A stretch of 64,000 nt of DNA, taken from contig DATHAO010000010.1 of the NCBI GenBank assembly GCA_035296625.1, positions 4,640 through 68,639 of the forward strand, given 5' to 3'. The translations under genes and the position numbers were made by a program. This document shows, in pieces, positions 34,008-42,002 of the stretch. Origin of the DNA: DATCLS01 sp035296625. Its GTDB lineage: Bacteria > Actinomycetota > Acidimicrobiia > Acidimicrobiales > VFJN01. Numbering within the stretch: position 1 is the first letter of the stretch; every line of letters begins with the position of its first letter. The notes beneath the pieces were generated by a model. It searched no databases, had not been told where the DNA came from, and saw nothing but the letters and a program-made list of their open reading frames with translations.

Positions 34008-35540
34008 ATGGCGGCCACAGATCCCCCCCGCAGCCCCTTCACCGAGGCCTCAGGCGACGGGTACCCACCCAAGTTCGCCAAGGAGGGCCTCACGTTCGAC
34101 GACGTGCTCCTCCTGCCCGCGGAGTCGTCGGTCCTCCCCGCCGAGGTCTCCACGTCGACCCGGCTGACCCCCCGCATCGAGCTCGCCATCCCCATCGTCT
34201 CCGCAGCGATGGACACCGTCACCGAGGGCCGCCTGGCCATCGCCATCGCCCGGGCCGGCGGCATCGGCGTCGTGCACCGCAACCTGTCGATCAGCGACCA
34301 GGTGGCCGAGGTCGACAAGGTCAAGCGCAGCCAGTCCGGGATGATCGTCGACCCCGTCACGCTCGGTCTCGGCGCCCAGGTGGCCGACGCCCTCGAGCTC
34401 ATGGAGCGGTACCACATCTCGGGCGTGCCGATCGTCGAGGGCGACGGCCGCCTCGCAGGCCTGCTCACCAACCGCGACCTGCGCTTCATCGACGATCCGG
34501 ACCAGCGCGTCACGAACGTGATGCGCCACCCGCCGCTCGTCACCGCTCCGCTCGGCACCACGCTCGAGCAGGCGAAGGACATCCTCTGGCAGCACCGCAT
34601 CGAGAAGCTGCCGATCGTCGACGAGGGCGGCTTCCTCAAGGGCCTGATCACGGTCAAGGACATCAAGAAGCAGACCGAGCATCCCAACGCCACGCAGGAC
34701 GAGAAGGGCCGTCTGCGGGTGGCGGCCGCCGTCGGCGTGGGACCCGACGCCCTCGAACGGGCCGAGCGCCTGGTCGACGCCGGCGTCGACGTGCTGGTCG
34801 TCGACACGGCCCACGGGCACAGCCTGGCCGTGCTCGACGTGGTCAAGCAGGTGAAGGGCAGCTTCGACGTCGAGGTCATCGCCGGCAACGTGGCGACGGC
34901 CGAGGCGGTGGACGCCCTCGTCGGCGTCGGGGCCGACGCCGTAAAGGCGGGCATCGGGCCGGGGTCGATCTGCACCACCCGGGTCGTGGCGGGGGTGGGC
35001 GTCCCCCAGATCACCGCCATCTACGACTGCGCGGTGGCGGCCACCCGCCACGGGGTCACGGTCGTCGCCGACGGCGGCATCCAGTACTCGGGCGACATCG
35101 CCAAGGCCCTGGCCGCCGGCGCCGACACGGTCATGCTGGGCAGCATGTTGGCCGGCGTCGACGAGTCGCCGGGCGACGTCGTGCTGCACCAGGGCGAGCG
35201 CTTCAAGGAGTACCGGGGGATGGGCTCGATGGGCGCCATGGGTGCCATGAAGTCCCGCTCCTACTCGAAGGACCGCTACTTCCAGGGCGACGTCGTCGAC
35301 ACCGACAAGCTCGTCCCCGAGGGGATCGAGGGCCGGGTCGCCTACAAGGGCCCGGTCGGCAACGTGCTCTTCCAGCTTGTCGGCGGCCTGCGGGCGGCCA
35401 TGGGCTACACCGGTTCGGCCGGCATCGCCGACCTGCAGCAGCGGGGCCGATTCGTGCGCATCACCGGCGCGGGCCTGCGCGAGTCGCACCCCCACGACGT
35501 CGCGATCACCAAGGAAGCACCGAACTACGGCACGCTCTGA
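34008..35540 (+). CDS. guaB: Inosine-5'-monophosphate dehydrogenase
   Basis: GuaB oxidises IMP to XMP with NAD, the committed step to GMP. The 510-residue protein has LTFDDVLLLPAESSVLP, SAAMDTVTEGRLAIAIARAGG, two CBS domains (about residues 110-235: SGVPIVEGDGRLAGLLTNRDL and LPIVDEGGFLKGLITVKDI), VDTAHGHSLAV, and the catalytic loop GIGPGSICTTRVVAGVG with Cys. The YRGMGSMGAM flap and GRVAYKGPVG are also present. A TAGACT hexamer 7-12 nt before the ATG and the absence of an SD suggest a leaderless transcript. Confidence 0.97.
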   Translation: MAATDPPRSPFTEASGDGYPPKFAKEGLTFDDVLLLPAESSVLPAEVSTSTRLTPRIELAIPIVSAAMDTVTEGRLAIAIARAGGIGVVHRNLSISDQVAEVDKVKRSQSGMIVDPVTLGLGAQVADALELMERYHISGVPIVEGDGRLAGLLTNRDLRFIDDPDQRVTNVMRHPPLVTAPLGTTLEQAKDILWQHRIEKLPIVDEGGFLKGLITVKDIKKQTEHPNATQDEKGRLRVAAAVGVGPDALERAERLVDAGVDVLVVDTAHGHSLAVLDVVKQVKGSFDVEVIAGNVATAEAVDALVGVGADAVKAGIGPGSICTTRVVAGVGVPQITAIYDCAVAATRHGVTVVADGGIQYSGDIAKALAAGADTVMLGSMLAGVDESPGDVVLHQGERFKEYRGMGSMGAMGAMKSRSYSKDRYFQGDVVDTDKLVPEGIEGRVAYKGPVGNVLFQLVGGLRAAMGYTGSAGIADLQQRGRFVRITGAGLRESHPHDVAITKEAPNYGTL

Positions 35541-35665
35541 GCCGTCCCGAGCGCTGGTCGTGGCGGGCCGGCTCGGCCGGTCCCCGGTGTCGGTGGCCGC
35601 CGGAGCCCGGTGCCCCGGCCACCCGTGGCCCGGCGGACCGTGAGCGGTGATGCGCGGCCGCCGAG

Positions 35666-36463
35666 TCAGGGGTGGCCGAGGTCGCCGCGGCCGAGCGTGC
35701 CGGTGACCATGCCCAGCAGCTGGCGCAGCATGGCGGCCGTCGCGCCCCACAGCGTGTCGCCCACCAGCTCGAAGAAGTGGATGCGGCGCTCGGCGCCGCC
35801 GAGCGACCACACCTCCTCGCGGTAGATCGCGGGATCGAGCAGCTCGGCCAGCGGGACATGGAGCACGGCGGCCACCTCGGCCGGGTTCGGCACCGTCTCG
35901 GGCCGCCCGGGGAGCACGCCGACGAGCGGGACGATGAAGGACCCGCTGGTCACGGTGGCCAGGTGGTCGAGCTCGCCGACGACGTCGAACGCCGCCGGGT
36001 CGATGCCGATCTCCTCGTCGGCCTCGCGCAGGGCGCCCTCGACCGGGGTCTCGCCGGGCTCGACGCGCCCGCCGGGAAAGCTCACCTCGCCCTGGTGGCT
36101 GCGCATGGACCAGGGGCGGCGGGTGAGCACGACGATGGCGCCCAGGCCTGGGTCGTCGTAGAGCGGGGCGATGACGGCCGCCGGACGGCTCACGACGCCG
36201 CTCAGCTCGCGCTCGGACCGCAGCGGCGGGCCCTGGGCGGCCAGCGCCCGGCGCACGTCCGCGACCGACGGGCGGCGCGCGGTCGGGTGGATGGTGGCCC
36301 ACGGCGGCGGCTCGCCGGCGCGGGCCGAGGCCGGGCGAGGGATGCGCTGGTCGCCACCCCGGCCGGCGGGCACGGGTGCGGGCGGGGGCACCGCGGGGTC
36401 GGCCGGGATCAGCGCCGCCACCAGCTCGTCGTCGAGCGGGTCGAGCGCGGCCGGCTCAGACAC
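35666..36463 (-). CDS. NUDIX hydrolase, CoA-pyrophosphatase type
   Basis: The 265-residue product carries the Nudix box GGRVEPGETPVEGALREADEEIG (Gx5Ex7REUxEExGU) preceded by the UPF0035/CoA-pyrophosphatase-like RPWSMRSHQGEVSFPGGR. It probably hydrolyses CoA or related nucleoside diphosphates. The first 95 or so residues are Pro/Ala-rich and not part of the domain. GTG at 36463 overlaps the upstream small gene by 8 nt (GTGTCTGA). It is convergent with guaB, leaving 125 nt with no clear terminator. Confidence 0.88.
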   Translation of the reverse strand: MSEPAALDPLDDELVAALIPADPAVPPPAPVPAGRGGDQRIPRPASARAGEPPPWATIHPTARRPSVADVRRALAAQGPPLRSERELSGVVSRPAAVIAPLYDDPGLGAIVVLTRRPWSMRSHQGEVSFPGGRVEPGETPVEGALREADEEIGIDPAAFDVVGELDHLATVTSGSFIVPLVGVLPGRPETVPNPAEVAAVLHVPLAELLDPAIYREEVWSLGGAERRIHFFELVGDTLWGATAAMLRQLLGMVTGTLGRGDLGHP

Positions 36464-36644
36464 CGCCGGGGGTGCCTGCCGCCGTCGATGCCGCGTCGGC
36501 CTGCGCCTGCACGGCGACCTCCAGCAGCTGGGGAAGGCCGGCCGTCTTGAGGTTGCTGAGCACGCGACCCGGCGGCGTTTCGCCGCGCTCCCACTCCATC
36601 CAGTGCGCCAGCAGCTTCTGGGGATCGGGAGGGAGTGTGTCCAT
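36456..36644 (-). CDS. Small acidic protein coupled to the NUDIX hydrolase
   Basis: The 62-residue product has the coding-like core DPQKLLAHWMEWERGETPPG followed by RVLSNLKTAGLPQLLE and an Ala/Thr/Gly tail. The core resembles short uncharacterised actinobacterial proteins. It has no signal peptide or membrane helix. ATG at 36644. Its stop lies 5 nt inside the NUDIX gene, implying coupled translation. Function unknown. Confidence 0.65.
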   Translation of the reverse strand: MDTLPPDPQKLLAHWMEWERGETPPGRVLSNLKTAGLPQLLEVAVQAQADAASTAAGTPGGV

Positions 36645-36761
36645 GACCGCCACGCTACCGGCCTCCGGGCGCGCTCTCGGCACCCCACATACCAGGGGTA
36701 ACCCGCGGCGGAGGCGGTCCGGCGGCGTGGCGCTGGGGCCCCGGCGTGCCACGCTGGACGG

Positions 36762-37520
36762 GTGCCGGCCCGTTCGCTCGTCCTCGCCTCCGCCTCGCCC
36801 GCCCGGCTGGGCGTGCTGCGAGCCGCCGGGATCGTGCCGCAGGTCGTCGTGAGCGGCGTCGACGAGGACGGCGTCGACGACCTGCCGGCCGCCGAGGCCG
36901 TGCGCACGCTGGCGGACCGCAAGGCCCACGCCGTGGCCGACCGCCTCGCCCGTGGCGGCGCAACGATCGCGGTTGGCGCCCGGAACGGCGCCGGAACCAC
37001 AGCCGGCTCCCACACCGCAACCAACGCCGGCACGGAGACCCGAACCGACACCGGCACCGGCGCCGGCGGCGGCAGGGACACCGGCACCGGAGGGGCGGGG
37101 CGGGTCGCCTGTCCGCTGGTGCTGGGCTGCGACTCGATGCTCGTCGTCGCCGGGGAGCTCCGGGGCAAGCCCGCGTCGCCCGACGAGGCCCGGCGCTGGT
37201 GGCGGGGCCTGCGCCGCGCCACCGGCACGCTGCTCACCGGCCACTCCCTCGTGGACCTGGCGTCCGGGCGGCGGGCGTCGGGTGTCTCCGAGACCGTGGT
37301 CCGATTCGGTGACCCGACCGACGACGAGATCGACGCCTACGTCGCGTCCGGCGAGCCTCTGGCTGTCGCCGGCGGCTTCACGCTCGACGGGCGGGGCGCC
37401 CCGTTCGTCGACGGCATCGAAGGCGATCACGGCACGGTCATCGGCCTGTCGCTGCCGCTGCTGCGCCGCCTCCTCGCCGACCTGGGCCTGGCCATCACCG
37501 ACCTGTGGACCCCGGCGTGA
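36762..37520 (+). CDS. maf: Maf-family nucleoside triphosphate pyrophosphatase with low-complexity insert
   Basis: Maf proteins hydrolyse non-canonical or modified NTPs to NMPs. The 252-residue product has LVLASASPARLGVLRAAG (normally SxRR; one Arg is Ala), the LGCDSMLVV motif with catalytic Asp, GKPASPDEARR, then DPTDDEIDAYVASGEPLAVAGGFTLDGRG and FVDGIEGDHGTVIGLSL. Between the first helical part and VLGCDS lies a Thr/Gly-rich insert of about 50 residues (roughly 67-118) encoded by repetitive ACCGGCACCGG-like DNA and absent from the usual 190-210-residue enzymes. GTG start. The dus gene overlaps its stop by 4 nt. Confidence 0.88.
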   Translation: MPARSLVLASASPARLGVLRAAGIVPQVVVSGVDEDGVDDLPAAEAVRTLADRKAHAVADRLARGGATIAVGARNGAGTTAGSHTATNAGTETRTDTGTGAGGGRDTGTGGAGRVACPLVLGCDSMLVVAGELRGKPASPDEARRWWRGLRRATGTLLTGHSLVDLASGRRASGVSETVVRFGDPTDDEIDAYVASGEPLAVAGGFTLDGRGAPFVDGIEGDHGTVIGLSLPLLRRLLADLGLAITDLWTPA

Positions 37521-38932
37521 CGGCGGCCGACCTGGCGTCCACGCCGCCCCCGACGTCGGCCACGGCGGCGAGGCCCGAGACCACGGCGGCCCCGCCCCCG
37601 CCCGCGCGCCCGAGAGCGACTGCGGCACCGCCCGCGCCGCGCCCGCCGGCGACCTCGGCACGATCCGCGCCGCGCCCCAGGACGGACGCGGCGCCCGTCC
37701 CCGACCTCCGGATCGGGCCGCTGACCGTGTGGCCCCCCGTGGTGCTGGCGCCCATGGCCGGCATCACCAATGCCCCGTTCCGGCGCCTGTGCCAGGCGTT
37801 CGGGTTCGAGGGCACGGCCGCCGCGGAGGCCGCCCGGGCCGCGGAGGCCGCCGCCGCGGGCGGGGCCGGCGGGGCCGGCGAAAGGCACGACGAGCAGCGC
37901 CGTCGGCACGTCCGCCGCGGCGGGCTGTACGTGAGCGAGATGATCACCGCCCGCGGGCTGGTCGAGCGCAACGACAAGACGCTGCGAATGGCGCGATTCG
38001 CCGACGACGAGCCCGTCCGGTCCATCCAGCTCTACGGCACCGACCCGGGCACGATTGGTGAGGCCGTCCGCATCCTCGTCGCCGAGGGGCGCGCGGACCA
38101 CGTCGATCTCAACTTCGGATGCCCCGTGGCGAAGGTGACCCGCAAGGGGGGCGGCGCCGCGCTGCCGGTCCGCCGGGCCCTGTTCGCCGGCGTGGTGCGG
38201 GCGGCGGTGGGCGCCGCCGGCTCGGTGCCGGTCACCGTGAAGATGCGGATCGGCGTCGACGACGGCCTGCGCACGTTCCTCGACGCCGGGCGGATCGCCG
38301 AGGACGAGGGGGCGTCTGCCGTCGCGCTCCACGCCCGCACGGCCGAGCAGCACTACAGCGGCCGCGCCGACTGGTCAGCGGTATCCGCCCTGGTCGAGAC
38401 CGTCACGTCGATCCCGGTGCTGGGCAACGGCGACGTGTGGGAGGGCGCCGACGCGCTGCGCCTCATGGCCGAGACCGGGTGCGCCGGTGTGGTGGTGGGC
38501 CGGGGCTGCCTGGGCCGCCCGTGGCTGTTCCGCGACCTGGCGCTTGCCCTCGCCGGCCGGGACGTGCCCGCCGCTCCCCCTCTGGGCGAGGTCCGGGACG
38601 TGCTCCGCCGCCACGCCCGCCTGCTGGCGGCCTGGCTCTCCGAGCCCGTGGCCGTACGGGACGTGCGCAAGCACGTGGGGTGGTACCTGCACGGCTACCC
38701 GGTGGGCGGCGAGATCCGCCGGCGCCTGACGGCGGCCTCGAGCATTGCCGCGCTCGAGGCCGAGCTCGACCGGCTCGACGCGGCCGTGGTTCCCCCGCCG
38801 GGCGCCGTGGCCCGCCCCCGGGGCAAGACATCGGGCCCCGTGCGGGTCGTGCTGCCCGCCGGGTGGCGTGAGCGTGCCGACGACCCCACGCCGCCGCGGG
38901 CGGACGAGCTCGACGCCGTCAGCGGCGGCTGA
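37517..38932 (+). CDS. dus: tRNA-dihydrouridine synthase
   Basis: This FMN enzyme reduces uridines in the tRNA D-loop with NADPH. The 471-residue product has a Pro/Ala-rich N-terminal extension of about 65 residues, then LAPMAGITNAPFRRLCQAFG, YVSEMITARGL, IQLYGTDP, DLNFGCPVAKVTRKGGG (catalytic Cys), VTVKMRIG, ALHARTAEQHYSGRADW and VLGNGDVWEG, followed by VVVGRGCLGRPW. An Ala/Gly-rich insert (AAAEAARAAEAAAAGGAGGAG plus an Arg/His run) interrupts the stretch before LYVSEM. GTG at 37517 overlaps the maf stop (GTGA); a GTG at 37505 is an alternative. Confidence 0.92.
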   Translation: MTAADLASTPPPTSATAARPETTAAPPPPARPRATAAPPAPRPPATSARSAPRPRTDAAPVPDLRIGPLTVWPPVVLAPMAGITNAPFRRLCQAFGFEGTAAAEAARAAEAAAAGGAGGAGERHDEQRRRHVRRGGLYVSEMITARGLVERNDKTLRMARFADDEPVRSIQLYGTDPGTIGEAVRILVAEGRADHVDLNFGCPVAKVTRKGGGAALPVRRALFAGVVRAAVGAAGSVPVTVKMRIGVDDGLRTFLDAGRIAEDEGASAVALHARTAEQHYSGRADWSAVSALVETVTSIPVLGNGDVWEGADALRLMAETGCAGVVVGRGCLGRPWLFRDLALALAGRDVPAAPPLGEVRDVLRRHARLLAAWLSEPVAVRDVRKHVGWYLHGYPVGGEIRRRLTAASSIAALEAELDRLDAAVVPPPGAVARPRGKTSGPVRVVLPAGWRERADDPTPPRADELDAVSGG

Positions 38933-38990
38933 CCCCGGCAGCGTCGCCGGCGGCGGGGTCCGGGCGGGCACGGGGGGCAACCCCCGAAGT

Positions 38991-39072
38991 CCGCCGCCCC
39001 GCAGGGCACGGGCGGCAAGCCCCGGACGCCCGCCCCCCAGACCCCCGCCGCCCCGCAGGGCACGGGCGGCAA
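38991..39072. repeat. 54-bp-period GC-rich repeat
   Basis: The 28-bp block beginning CCGCCGCCCCGCAGGGCACG occurs at 38991-39018 and 39045-39072, exactly 54 bp apart. A degenerate third partner (GCGGGCACGGGGGGCAA) lies at 38964-38980. It sits just after dus and is not in a recognisable gene. Confidence 0.8.
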
Positions 39073-39097
39073 TCCCCAGACCGCCGCCGGGCCGCCT

Positions 39098-39222
39098 GGC
39101 GGACGACCTCGCTCGGCCGGGCCGAGAATTGACGGTCCGACCCGGGCGGACGACCTCGCGCGGCCGGGCCGGGAATTGAGGTCCCGACCCGGGCGGACGA
39201 CCTCGCTCGGCCGGGCCGGGGG
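39098..39222. repeat. 47-bp tandem repeat, about 2.6 copies
   Basis: Units begin at 39098, 39145 and 39192, each starting GGCGGACGACCTCGC. The first two are 47 bp long and differ at a few positions; the third matches for about 29 bp and then diverges. Each full copy carries GAATTGA, unusually AT-rich here. It is intergenic, with no protein similarity. Confidence 0.85.
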
Positions 39223-39265
39223 TCGACCCTGCGGCCCGGCCGAGGCGATCGGTGCGACGGCGGTC

Positions 39266-39291
39266 CCGGCCGGGGGGTGACCCCCGGCCGG
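39266..39291. terminator. Strong GC hairpin downstream of the dus repeats
   Basis: An 11-bp perfect stem (CCGGCCGGGGG / CCCCCGGCCGG) with a GTGA tetraloop. It lies between dus (+) and the small minus-strand lipoprotein gene, so it could end either transcript. There is no T-tract. Confidence 0.55.
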
Positions 39292-39345
39292 ATACCGTCG
39301 AGCTGCCGGCCGGCCAGGTCCCCCCGGGCCCGGCCGGATCGGCGC

Positions 39346-39522
39346 TCAGGCCGGCGTCAACGTGGGTGACGGTGCGCCGCGGCCATGGGTGAGGATGTAC
39401 CAGGTCAGGGTCGGAGTACCGCATTCATCGCCACCGCCGCAGGCGAGAGTGGTGCCGACCATCAGCGCCGCAGCGGTCAATCCGCCAATCGCTCGGCCGC
39501 GAGAACTAGTGACGTCGGTCAC
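39346..39522 (-). CDS. Tiny putative lipoprotein
   Basis: The product is 58 residues from GTG at 39522. The start is supported by GGAGG four nt upstream and by a TTGCCG-N17-TACGGT promoter. A basic start (SSRGRAIGG) and hydrophobic LTAAALMVGTTLACGGG with lipobox TLAC suggest a lipid-anchored product. The mature part is only about 30 residues (CGGGDECGTPTLTWYILTHG...), with a second Cys nearby. Local GC is lower than in the flanking DNA. No homologue is known to me. Confidence 0.5.
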   Translation of the reverse strand: MTDVTSSRGRAIGGLTAAALMVGTTLACGGGDECGTPTLTWYILTHGRGAPSPTLTPA

Positions 39523-39541
39523 ACCACCTCCGTTCGATCCG

Positions 39542-39570
39542 ACCGTAACGCCGCGTCGATCGTTCGGCAA
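39542..39570 (-). promoter_or_regulatory. Putative promoter of the tiny lipoprotein gene
   Basis: Reading the minus strand, TTGCCG (39570-39565), a 17-nt spacer, and TACGGT (39547-39542) lie about 20 nt before the GTG start. Confidence 0.45.
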
Positions 39571-39657
39571 CAGACTGTTGAAGACGCGACGCGTGCTCGA
39601 CAGACCGCGTGCCGTGTCGCAACTGCTCTGTACCGGGCCGCCCGGTCGAACCGCGGA

Positions 39658-41346
39658 TCAGCCAGGTGCGGTCCCGGTGGACGTCGTGTCCGGCGGCCGC
39701 TGCGGGGCCCCGGCTCGCCCGACGCTCTCCGCGGCCCGCGCCGGGCCGACGTCATCCTCGTCCGCCGGTTCGGCCACGACGTGGCGCTCGATCGTCGCCC
39801 CGGTCTCGCCCAGCCCCTCGACGCTCAGCTGGTCGTAGGCCACGAGGCGGTCGTCCTCGGTGTCGAAGTAGAGGACCGACGCGGTCAGCGGCTCGGGCTC
39901 GTCCTGTTGCAGGCCCCGGAGGCCGGCACCCCCGGTCGAGCCCTGCGTGATCAGGACCGTGCTGTCGCCGAGGCGGTCCTCGGCGAACTCGTGGGTGTGG
40001 CCCGACAGCACGAGCGGTACGAGGCCGCCGAGGTCGGCAGCGGCACGCGGGTCGTGGATCAGTGCGACGTCGACGTCGGGCGGCTCGGCCCGGGCCAGCG
40101 ACCGGGCGGCCGCCGGGGCGAAGGACTCGGCCCGCTCCCGCTCCCTCTCGGTGTCCCCGCCCTGCTTGTCCGGGGTGTAGCGGGGGTCCCCGATGCCCCA
40201 GACGCGTAGGCCGGCCACCTCGGCGGCGTCGCCGTCCAGCACGACGGCGTTGGGCTGACCGCCGACGGCCGCCTCGATCGCCCGGGAGTCGTGGTTGCCA
40301 CGAACGAACACGTAGGGGACGTCCAGGCGCCCGATCTCGTCGACGATCAGCTCCTCGGTGCCCGAGCCCCAGTCGGTGATGTCGCCGGTGTCGAGGATCG
40401 CCTCGATGCCGAACTGCTCGGTGAGGTCGCGCATCAGGTCGAAGGCCTGGGGGTTCAGGTGCACGTCGCTGACGTGCAGCACGCGCACGAGGTCGTCGTC
40501 GGGCTCGAAGGTCGGCAGGCCCTCGGCCGCCCGGTACAGCGTGACGATGTTGCCGACGAGATCGCTGAGCTGGGCCCGGTACTCGCCGAAGCGCTCGACG
40601 ATCGCCTCGACGTCGCCGACAGCGGTGGGGGCCACCGTGAGCAGGCCGGTGTAACGGGGCTCGGCCACGGCCTCGGCGTCGAACGTGGCCGCCGTGCCGA
40701 CGCCGGCCCCCACCACCACGAGGGCTCCCACCGTCACGCCGGTGATCGCCGCGCGCCAGCTCAGCCGCGCCGCCAGCGCTCCTGCCACGCCGCCGGCCAG
40801 GGCGAGCGCGGTGCACCGCAGGCCCAATCGGATCAGCGCGGCGCGCACCTCGTCGGCCAGGTCGTCGCCCAGGCGGTCGACGAGGCGTGGGTCGTCGGCG
40901 ATGCGCTCGGCCTCGTCGAGTCCCAGCTCGTCGACCCGGAGGTCGAGCCGCAGCGGCCAGTCGTGGGTGTCGAGCTCGATCGTGCCGAGGGGGGCGAGGC
41001 GGACGACGGTCTCACCGGTCCACGACGGCCGTGCGCCCACCGTGGTGTCGAACGGCCCGACTTCGGCCGAGACCCGCCCGGCCAGTGCCAGGGCGATGAC
41101 CGCGCCGGCCACGGCGAAGCCGGCGAGCCGCAGCCGCGGCCGCCACGTGGCCCACCGGCCGCCCTGCGGCGTTCGCCGTGCTCGCCGGTCGCCGCCCCGC
41201 CGCGCTCGCCGTGCTCGCCGGTCACCGCCCCGCCGCGCTCGCCGGTCGCCGCCCCGGCGCCCGCCAGGCCGCGCCTGCGGGGCGCCGTCCTCGACGGCGG
41301 GACCGGTGGCGGGATCGGGTTTGGGGAGCGGGTCGTCCTCCGGCAC
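39658..41346 (-). CDS. Membrane-anchored metallophosphoesterase
   Basis: The 562-residue protein has an Arg/Gly/Asp-rich N-terminal repeat (RRGGDRRARR units, about residues 28-60), a membrane helix (LAGFAVAGAVIALALAG) and an extracytoplasmic segment. A second hydrophobic region (residues about 180-225) follows. The calcineurin-like phosphatase domain then has VSDVHLNPQAF (DxH), DTGDITDWG (GDxxD-type), FVRGNHDS (GNHD), LIHDPRAA and LVLSGHTHEFAE (GHxH). It is complete for a two-metal active site. The substrate is unknown. The C terminus is Pro/Ala-rich. Confidence 0.88.
   Translation of the reverse strand: MPEDDPLPKPDPATGPAVEDGAPQARPGGRRGGDRRARRGGDRRARRARRGGDRRARRTPQGGRWATWRPRLRLAGFAVAGAVIALALAGRVSAEVGPFDTTVGARPSWTGETVVRLAPLGTIELDTHDWPLRLDLRVDELGLDEAERIADDPRLVDRLGDDLADEVRAALIRLGLRCTALALAGGVAGALAARLSWRAAITGVTVGALVVVGAGVGTAATFDAEAVAEPRYTGLLTVAPTAVGDVEAIVERFGEYRAQLSDLVGNIVTLYRAAEGLPTFEPDDDLVRVLHVSDVHLNPQAFDLMRDLTEQFGIEAILDTGDITDWGSGTEELIVDEIGRLDVPYVFVRGNHDSRAIEAAVGGQPNAVVLDGDAAEVAGLRVWGIGDPRYTPDKQGGDTERERERAESFAPAAARSLARAEPPDVDVALIHDPRAAADLGGLVPLVLSGHTHEFAEDRLGDSTVLITQGSTGGAGLRGLQQDEPEPLTASVLYFDTEDDRLVAYDQLSVEGLGETGATIERHVVAEPADEDDVGPARAAESVGRAGAPQRPPDTTSTGTAPG
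41165..41260. repeat. Imperfect tandem repeat encoding Arg-rich N terminus of the phosphoesterase
   Basis: Blocks of GCTCGCCGGTCGCCGCCCCG-like sequence recur about three times (one copy has A for G in GGTCACC). They encode the repeated R-R-G-G-D-R-R-A-R-R segment. Confidence 0.6.
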
Positions 41347-41458
41347 GGTGGGGGACCACTGTAGGACCGCCCCCGCCGCTGGACGCGCTCAGGCGTGGGT
41401 GGGCGCGCCGAGAGGGCGGCGGGGCGGTCGGACCGCCTCGCCGCCCCCGGCGCGACGA

Positions 41459-41806
41459 TCAGCCGATGCCCGAGCCGGGCAGGTTGCCGGCGGCCTCGGC
41501 GTCGGCGACGCTGCTCGACCGGCTGGACCGGCTCGACCGGGACGCACCCGTCCCCGGGTCCGAGGGCGCCACCGTGGACGCCACGGTGTCGGTGGCGGTG
41601 TCGACCGTGTCGGCCGTACGGCCGCCCACCGCCTCGCCCACCTTGCCGGCGTTGCGCGAGACGGTCTCGGTGACCTGCTGCACCCGGGGATTGCTGCGCA
41701 CCTTGGCCAGCGCCTCGTCGAGCTGGCGCTTGCGCTCCTCCTCTGAGAGCGAGCCATACCAGTAGCCCGCGGCGAACCCGACCGCTAATCCGAGCTTGAA
41801 CCTCAT
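41459..41806 (-). CDS. YtxH-like small membrane-associated protein
   Basis: The 115-residue product has an N-terminal short hydrophobic stretch FKLGLAVGFAAGYWYGSL, then a charged amphipathic helix LSEEERKRQLDEALAKV and RVQQVTETVSRNAGKVGEAVGG, ending in a Ser/Ala/Arg-rich tail. This is typical of YtxH/Gas-vesicle-like stress proteins but only loosely. ATG follows AGGAG. It is preceded by a strong terminator, so it may have its own promoter or be reached by read-through from the 42-kb unit. Confidence 0.65.
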   Translation of the reverse strand: MRFKLGLAVGFAAGYWYGSLSEEERKRQLDEALAKVRSNPRVQQVTETVSRNAGKVGEAVGGRTADTVDTATDTVASTVAPSDPGTGASRSSRSSRSSSVADAEAAGNLPGSGIG

Positions 41807-41861
41807 CTTGGGCTCCTACCCCAGCGGCGGCCCGCTCATGCCAGGCGTGTGGCAGACGCGC

Positions 41862-41889
41862 CGAGGGGAGGCCCGGAGGCCTCCCCTCG
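41862..41889 (-). terminator. Terminator between the 42-kb small unit and the YtxH-like gene
   Basis: A perfect 12-bp stem (41862-41873 with 41878-41889; arm CGAGGGGAGGCC) with a 4-nt loop. It forms the 3' boundary of the putative small transcript on the minus strand. Confidence 0.7.
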
Positions 41890-42002
41890 TGCGTAGAACA
41901 TCGGAAGGACCAACTCGATCCCTCTGCTACCGGGCAGGGCTACACCCCGGCGATCGAGTGGCGGTGGCTGGTTGGACTCCACCGAATGGTCCGACGGGCC
42001 GC

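Noticed and set aside
35541..35665. Terminator between guaB and the NUDIX gene
   Set aside because: The 125-bp gap is GC-rich with partial inverted repeats, but I found no clean stem of 8 bp or more.
41921..41950. tRNA-like start (CGGGGTGTAGC...GGTAGC on the minus strand), similar to the 5' part of tRNA-Pro
   Set aside because: No matching acceptor 3' strand, anticodon arm or T-loop follows within 80 nt; the segment is better explained by the nested hairpin of the small-RNA unit.
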